From the NCBI GenBank assembly GCA_945861625.1, contig CAMAVI010000026.1, positions 1 to 39,073 on the forward strand: a DNA stretch of 39,073 nt. The letters run 5' to 3'. Of the stretch, positions 35,128 to 39,073 are shown one piece after another. Below the pieces are notes generated by a model. That model did no database searches. It was not told the DNA's origin and worked only from the letters and a program-made list of their open reading frames with translations. Numbering within the stretch: position 1 is the stretch's first letter; every line of letters starts with the position of its first letter. This DNA is from Candidatus Sulfopaludibacter sp. SbA3 (GTDB taxonomy: Bacteria > Acidobacteriota > Terriglobia > Bryobacterales > Bryobacteraceae). A program made the translations under genes and the position numbers.

Positions 35128-36099
35128 GTGAATTCTTCCCAGCCATTTCGAATCGTGATCCTGATGCCGGTTTACCGGGACTGGCAGTCGGCTTCCCTGC
35201 TGTGCCGCGCGCTCGACAAAGAATGCGCCCAGCTCGCGGACATCGCCGTGCAAGCTCTCCTGGTCGAAGATGGCAGCCCGGATGGAACCACGGGCTGGCA
35301 GCCTTTCCCTCCACAGCACCTGCACGCCCTGGAGGTGTTGCACTTACGCAGAAACCTGGGCCACCAGCGCGCCATCGCCGTTGGATTGTGCCATGTGCAG
35401 GAGCACGTTCCCTGTGACGCCGTGCTCATCATGGACTCCGATGGCGAAGACCGCGCCGAAGACGCCGTCCCCCTCATCCGGCAGGCCCTGGCGGGTTCCC
35501 CGCGCATCCTGTTCGCCGAACGCAGAAAGCGCCTGGAAGGTCAGGTATTCCAGGCGGGCTACGGGCTGTACCGTTTCCTGCACAAGGTTCTGACCGGCAT
35601 CCCGGTGCGCGTGGGAAATTTCAGCGTGGTTCCGGCCAGCGCGTTACGGCGGCTCACGTGCATGCCGGAGCTATGGAATCATTACACGGGAGCCGTGTTC
35701 AAATCCCGTCTTGCCTTTGACACGGTGCCCATCGACCGCGGCCAGCGCTACGCCGGACATTCCCACATGAACTTAGTTGCGTTGGTGAACCACGGACTGG
35801 CCGGCATCGCCAGCTTTCACGACGCCGTGGCTACGCGAATTCTACTTGTTAACGTGGCCGGTGTCGTCTTGCTGGCGGGCGGTCTGATCGCGGTGGGATT
35901 CACGCGCCTCTTCACCACGGTGGCGATTCCGCAATGGGCCACCTACGGAGCCGGGCTGCTGCTCATCTTGCTGGTCCAGTTGGTAGGCCTCTCCTTCAGC
36001 TTGGTCTTCACTCTTATCACCAACCGCCTGAACATCCAGTTCCTGCCCGCGCGCGATTATCGATTCTTTGTCGACCGGGTGGAGTCTTTGACGGATTGA
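35128..36099 (+). CDS. Family 2 glycosyltransferase, polyprenyl-phosphate (DPM1/GtrB) type
   Basis: A 323-aa GT-A transferase with two C-terminal membrane helices (about 235-257 and 272-297). The nucleotide-sugar site has VILMPVYRDW (10-19), LLVEDGSPDGT (44-54) and the metal-binding D103-S-D105 (VLIMDSDGED). LRRNLGHQRAIAVGL is the family LxxNxGqxxAl-type segment. By family it would load a sugar onto undecaprenyl phosphate for later transfer by a membrane GT-C enzyme, and one such gene lies at 37109-38782. The GTG start fits the family N-terminus. Sugar and acceptor are unknown. Confidence 0.87.
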   Translation: MNSSQPFRIVILMPVYRDWQSASLLCRALDKECAQLADIAVQALLVEDGSPDGTTGWQPFPPQHLHALEVLHLRRNLGHQRAIAVGLCHVQEHVPCDAVLIMDSDGEDRAEDAVPLIRQALAGSPRILFAERRKRLEGQVFQAGYGLYRFLHKVLTGIPVRVGNFSVVPASALRRLTCMPELWNHYTGAVFKSRLAFDTVPIDRGQRYAGHSHMNLVALVNHGLAGIASFHDAVATRILLVNVAGVVLLAGGLIAVGFTRLFTTVAIPQWATYGAGLLLILLVQLVGLSFSLVFTLITNRLNIQFLPARDYRFFVDRVESLTD

Positions 36100-36293
36100 A
36101 CAGGCAAGACTTTGCCCCCAGCAACCTTGCGTTTTCGGCGTGCGGGAACCGCCAAAGGCCGCCGGGCGGCAGCGCGAACAGGACGGCCGCGCCTTTCACC
36201 ACGCTGGAGCGCAAGACGATCGAACACGCCGATACACTCATCCAACTGCGTCTTGTAAATACGCAACTCCGCCAAGACCTTTTCGACATTCAT
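36057..36293 (-). CDS. Small basic protein with RRGRP (AT-hook-like) motif
   Basis: A 78-aa protein: an N-terminal helix MNVEKVLAELRIYKTQLDEC-IGVFDRLA, then a basic segment GERRGRPVRAAARR. I recall a frequent acidobacterial family of this form (ExxLAELR...ID.AI..LERLA...RRGRP), so I think it is real although short. The GRP core flanked by basic residues could bind the minor groove of A/T-rich DNA. ATG 36293 is preferred; a TTG at 36302 is possible. Its 3' end overlaps the 3' end of the glycosyltransferase by 43 bp on the opposite strand. No function is known to me. Confidence 0.55.
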   Translation of the reverse strand: MNVEKVLAELRIYKTQLDECIGVFDRLALQRGERRGRPVRAAARRPLAVPARRKRKVAGGKVLPVQSVKDSTRSTKNR

Positions 36294-36368
36294 AGACCGC
36301 AATCATATGCGCTTTGGGTATTCGCCCGCAAGTCATGTTTGACGTGACGCCATTTATACTTTAGGAAC

Positions 36369-37193
36369 ATGAAGTTGTTGATCGACACCACCGCCCGGAC
36401 GCTGACCCGGGTCGACGGCGCCGCCGAAACCACTCTCGACCTCTATACGAAGGAAGCCTTCGAGGCGATCTCGCTCGAATGGGTGCGCGTCGGCTGGAGT
36501 TTGGAGTACTACCACACGTTCAGTTGGTTCGGCCTTCCCGTTCTCCAGTTGCCCGAGGACATGCTGCGCTTACAGGAAGTGATTTATCAAGTGCGGCCTT
36601 CCGTCATCGTGGAAACCGGCATTTTTCAAGGCGGATCGCTGCTGTTTCACGCGTCTCTGCTAAAAGCCATGGGGCTTGATGACGCCCGCGTCATCGGCAT
36701 TGACGTCGAGATCCCCGCGCATTCGCGCGAGAATCTCCGCCGGCACCCTCTGTCTTCCCACATCACCATGATCGAAGGGGATTCCACGGCCCCGGACGTG
36801 GTGAGCCAGGTGAAGGCGGCCGTGAGCGGCCTTCGCCCCGTGCTGGTGATCCTCGATTCCAATCACACCCGCGATCACGTCGCCCGCGAGTTGGAGGCCT
36901 ACGCGCCGCTGGTCAGCGAGGGCTCCTACATCATCGCCACCGACGGCATCATGAAAGACATCGCGGACGTTCCGCGCGCCCAATCGGAATGGAAGACCGA
37001 CAATCCGTACACCGCGGCGCTGGAATTCGCGGCGCGGCACACGGAATTCCTCCACCAGCAGCCGCCTTGGCTCTTCGGTGGCAAGAGCCCTATCGCGGAA
37101 AACGTTACTTATTGGCCGGGCGCCTGGTTTAAACGCGTGGCCCCGGCGGCCAGCGCTCCGGAGGCCGGCGCCCCCGCGTCCACCGGTGGATAG
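36369..37193 (+). CDS. CmcI-like protein (cephalosporin hydroxylase / rhamnosyl O-methyltransferase family)
   Basis: A 274-aa SAM-dependent class I methyltransferase-like protein of the CmcI family. The SAM-site region is VIVETGIFQGGSLLFHASLL, followed by RVIGIDVEIP, the segment TMIEGDSTAP, and VLVILDSNHTRDHVARELEAYAPLV, with metal-binding acidic residues typical of the family (D in LDSNH). SYIIATDGIMKD and the C-terminal block ENVTYWPGAWFKR also fit. Members near glycosyltransferases often O-methylate sugars or modify surface glycans, which the neighbours here would support. The 3' end overlaps the convergent membrane transferase gene by 85 bp. Confidence 0.85.
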   Translation: MKLLIDTTARTLTRVDGAAETTLDLYTKEAFEAISLEWVRVGWSLEYYHTFSWFGLPVLQLPEDMLRLQEVIYQVRPSVIVETGIFQGGSLLFHASLLKAMGLDDARVIGIDVEIPAHSRENLRRHPLSSHITMIEGDSTAPDVVSQVKAAVSGLRPVLVILDSNHTRDHVARELEAYAPLVSEGSYIIATDGIMKDIADVPRAQSEWKTDNPYTAALEFAARHTEFLHQQPPWLFGGKSPIAENVTYWPGAWFKRVAPAASAPEAGAPASTGG

Positions 37194-38782
37194 CCGCGCT
37201 CAATGGCGAGAATCGTGGCGCCGTTGGCGGCGTGAATCTGCTTGTGGCGGGGATTCGCCAGCAGCGCGCCCCGGATCCATTCTCTCTGTTCCGGACTAAA
37301 ATCGGGGAAGTCTTCCGGTGTGAGCACGATGTGGGTCACGCCAAAAACGTCGGCGAGCTGGTCGAAGTGCGTGAAGTTTTCAAGTGCGGCGGCCGTATCT
37401 TCCCTGTAAAACGCGACGCTATTGGGTACGGGCCGCAATGATCTCAGGCCGCTATGCAGATAGAAAGACGTGTCGTTGTTTGCCAATACGACGGACGCCG
37501 CCGGCAGTTCCCTCTTGCACCAGGCAAACGCCTCGCGGTCGCGCGCCGCCGCACTGCGATCCTGCTCCAGCAGTTGTGGAATTCCATGGACCAGATAATT
37601 CGCGTTGGCCGCCACCGCGTAAGCACAGCCTGCCAGCGCGGCTCCCACGCAAAGACGGGCTGCGACGCGGTCTGCTCTCTTCCGGGATTGGCGCGAACTC
37701 CGCACCAGGGAAGCGGCATGCTCCGCCTCCGCGCACAGCCCCATCGCGAACATCGGCAACACCGGCGCCAGCAATCGCACGTTAGGACTAAAGTTCCAGA
37801 CCAGCAGCAGCCCCACGAGCAGCAGCGAGAACACCGCGTACTCCACCGCGCCGCTCTTCCGCATCAGCCGCCGCGAGCCGGAAATCGCCGCGGCCAGGAT
37901 AATCACCGACAGGAATCGCCCAGGCATGGAATCGGCCAGGTGATACAGCGTGGAATTCCCAGCGACTTCAAGGAAGCTGGCGATATTGTGCGAAACAATC
38001 TGCGGAATCGCATGCAGGCCGCCGTTTTTCAGATGCGCCGCCACATAGTCGGTGTAATACCAGAGCAGCGGATGCTCCAATGGAGCGCGATGCCATTTTG
38101 CCCAGGCGGTCCAGCCCGCGAATGCGGCCACGGCCGGCGCGGTCATCACCAGGCAGCGCTTCCATTCGCGTCCACGCCACGCCCCGGCCCACAGAGCCGG
38201 CACCAGCAAGATCCCGATGGACTTCGTAAGGCAGGCCGCCGCTATTACACACGCGCCCGCAATCCACCATCGCGGTTCGTGGGGATGACGCCGCAGTATC
38301 CAGAAGGTGGCCAGCACCAGCACCGAGACCGGCAGATCGGAAATCGGCAGCAATCCCCAGTACAGCAACCACGGATTCAGCGCCAACAAAAGCAGCATCC
38401 CGGCCGCCTCCGCAAGCGAAAAGCCGAAACAGCGGAACACCGCGAAGGACAGCCCTAGAAACGCCGCGAATGTAGCCCACGCCAGCGCCGCGAACAATTT
38501 GAGATTTTCCGGGAAACGGTGATCGGCCGACCACACCGCCGCCAGCAGCGCCGGGTACAGCGGCTGGTATTTGGTTTGGAAAGGCCGGCCCGGAAAACTT
38601 GTGATGCGATATCCTCCCGTCTCCTGCAGCGCCTTGCCGCTAATCACCAACAACCCGTCATCCTGGTACTTGCCGAATTGCGGCAGATCGGAGTAGCGCA
38701 ATGTCAGCCATGTGCAGGGAATCAGCGCCGCCAATACCAGCAAGACCGGCAGCCACGGGCGAAATGGGAGCGTTCTTGCCAA
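37109..38782 (-). CDS. Polytopic membrane glycosyltransferase, PMT/family-39 type
   Basis: A 557-aa protein with about ten to twelve membrane helices and the GT-C opening: TM1 (LPVLLVLAALIPCTWLTL) then a periplasmic loop with acidic YQDDGLLVISGKALQETGG, where such enzymes hold catalytic aspartates. KYQPLYPALLAAVW and NPWLLYWGLLPISDLPVSVL are typical of dolichol/polyprenyl-phosphate-mannose-like transferases. The last 150 residues form a soluble domain (NNDTSFYLHSGLRSLRPVP, VTHIVLTPEDFP). It probably uses the lipid-linked sugar made by a GT2 partner. TTG start, with no ATG or GTG at a sensible place; the start lies 28 bp from a 15-bp tandem repeat. Acceptor unknown. Confidence 0.8.
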   Translation of the reverse strand: MARTLPFRPWLPVLLVLAALIPCTWLTLRYSDLPQFGKYQDDGLLVISGKALQETGGYRITSFPGRPFQTKYQPLYPALLAAVWSADHRFPENLKLFAALAWATFAAFLGLSFAVFRCFGFSLAEAAGMLLLLALNPWLLYWGLLPISDLPVSVLVLATFWILRRHPHEPRWWIAGACVIAAACLTKSIGILLVPALWAGAWRGREWKRCLVMTAPAVAAFAGWTAWAKWHRAPLEHPLLWYYTDYVAAHLKNGGLHAIPQIVSHNIASFLEVAGNSTLYHLADSMPGRFLSVIILAAAISGSRRLMRKSGAVEYAVFSLLLVGLLLVWNFSPNVRLLAPVLPMFAMGLCAEAEHAASLVRSSRQSRKRADRVAARLCVGAALAGCAYAVAANANYLVHGIPQLLEQDRSAAARDREAFAWCKRELPAASVVLANNDTSFYLHSGLRSLRPVPNSVAFYREDTAAALENFTHFDQLADVFGVTHIVLTPEDFPDFSPEQREWIRGALLANPRHKQIHAANGATILAIERGYPPVDAGAPASGALAAGATRLNQAPGQ

Positions 38783-38810
38783 CTCTATGAAAATCGGACG
38801 CGGGGACCGA

Positions 38811-38885
38811 AAACGTTAACGCACCAAACGTTAACGCGCCAAACGTTAACGCGCCAAACGTTAACGCGCCAAACGTTAACGCACG
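38811..38885. repeat. Five tandem 15-bp repeats upstream of the membrane glycosyltransferase gene
   Basis: AAACGTTAACGCGCC is present three times perfectly (38826-38870), flanked by AAACGTTAACGCACC (38811-38825) and AAACGTTAACGCACG (38871-38885). Each unit contains the 8-bp palindrome CGTTAACG. The array lies 28 bp upstream of the TTG start and contains no spacers. Confidence 0.97.
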
Positions 38886-38987
38886 ACAGCATGACCGCCG
38901 ATGATCCACTTAGTGCTCCAGAAGAGCTTAGGCATCGTAAATAAATAACCTTTACATCTACCATCTTGATGTGATATCACGTTGGAG

Positions 38988-39073
38988 ATGGACACCGATG
39001 CCCAACTTGCTCAGTACTTTGCTGGCATGTGGCCGCATCTGGACGAACACGCCCGCCGTCTGGTGGCGGCCAG
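38988..39073 (+). CDS. ISAzo13-family transposase, N-terminal fragment (3' end outside window)
   Basis: The last 86 bases open with ATG after GGAG and read MDTDAQLAQYFAGMWPHLDE, then HARRLVAA, with no stop before the edge. ISAzo13-type transposases characteristically begin with a short helix followed by LPHLDERQRRLxxAAEA. The match in the LDE.ARRL.AA part is good, but only 28 residues are visible. The region 38886-38987 before it holds no gene; GTGATATCAC (38971-38980), a 10-base palindrome, could lie near the left end of the element. The catalytic domain cannot be checked. Confidence 0.6.
   Translation, partial: MDTDAQLAQYFAGMWPHLDEHARRLVAA

Noticed and set aside
38811..38885. Tandem array considered as CRISPR
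   Set aside because: Units are 15 bp and directly adjacent with no spacers; no cas genes.

Overview
The window reads as a chromosome segment of a high-GC, Gram-negative-type bacterium. I infer Acidobacteriota, perhaps close to the Solibacter/Bryobacter group. The reasons are the division/cell-wall gene order, outer-membrane efflux parts, a scattered intergenic repeat that reads NPLAHARGSV in one frame, a small RRGRP-type protein and an ISAzo13-like start at the right edge. This placement rests on recollection of such genomes, not on a search. Both edges touch insertion sequences: an IS4-family transposase tail (1-258) and the first 28 codons of a probable ISAzo13-family transposase (38988-39073).

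Region 1 (about 400-3105, minus strand) holds a WalJ-like metallo-beta-lactamase-fold hydrolase, purB directly behind it, and a stand-alone receiver-domain protein. Region 2 (3247-9612, plus) is a heavy-metal RND efflux operon. It begins with a His-rich secreted protein that carries a 15-bp tandem repeat (MHETA x3), followed by a rho-independent terminator, a TolC/CzcC-like channel, a lipoprotein-type membrane fusion protein and a CusA/CzcA-type pump. Region 3 (9645-12380, plus) is a peroxide-stress unit: perR with a palindromic operator laid over its own -10 box and apparently leaderless, then katG and a strong terminator. A secreted tannase-like alpha/beta hydrolase follows (12399-13700).

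Region 4 (13759-16286, plus) is purS, glmS and yjbQ, tightly packed. Region 5 (32808 down to 16296, minus) is a long dcw cluster in the order mraZ, rsmH, ftsL, ftsI, murE, murF, mraY, murD, ftsW, murG, murC, ftsQ, ftsA, ftsZ, with murB and ddl absent. It makes UDP-MurNAc-pentapeptide (meso-diaminopimelate type), lipid I and lipid II, and then the divisome. Upstream of mraZ I see five GTGG boxes with 10-10-10-12 bp spacing, a likely MraZ autoregulatory operator. The rsmH-ftsL gap carries a strong hairpin and duplicated sequence. A candidate internal promoter precedes murC.

Region 6 (33006-38782) contains a Nudix hydrolase and an M28 peptidase (minus), a polyprenyl-type family 2 glycosyltransferase (plus), a small RRGRP protein (minus), a CmcI-like methyltransferase/hydroxylase (plus) and a PMT/family-39-like membrane glycosyltransferase (minus). 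A five-copy 15-bp tandem repeat (38811-38885) sits just upstream of the last gene. I found no tRNA, rRNA or CRISPR array. The most informative signals are regulatory: the PerR operator, the MraZ boxes, the terminator inside the metal-efflux operon, the rsmH-ftsL gap and the two tandem repeats.
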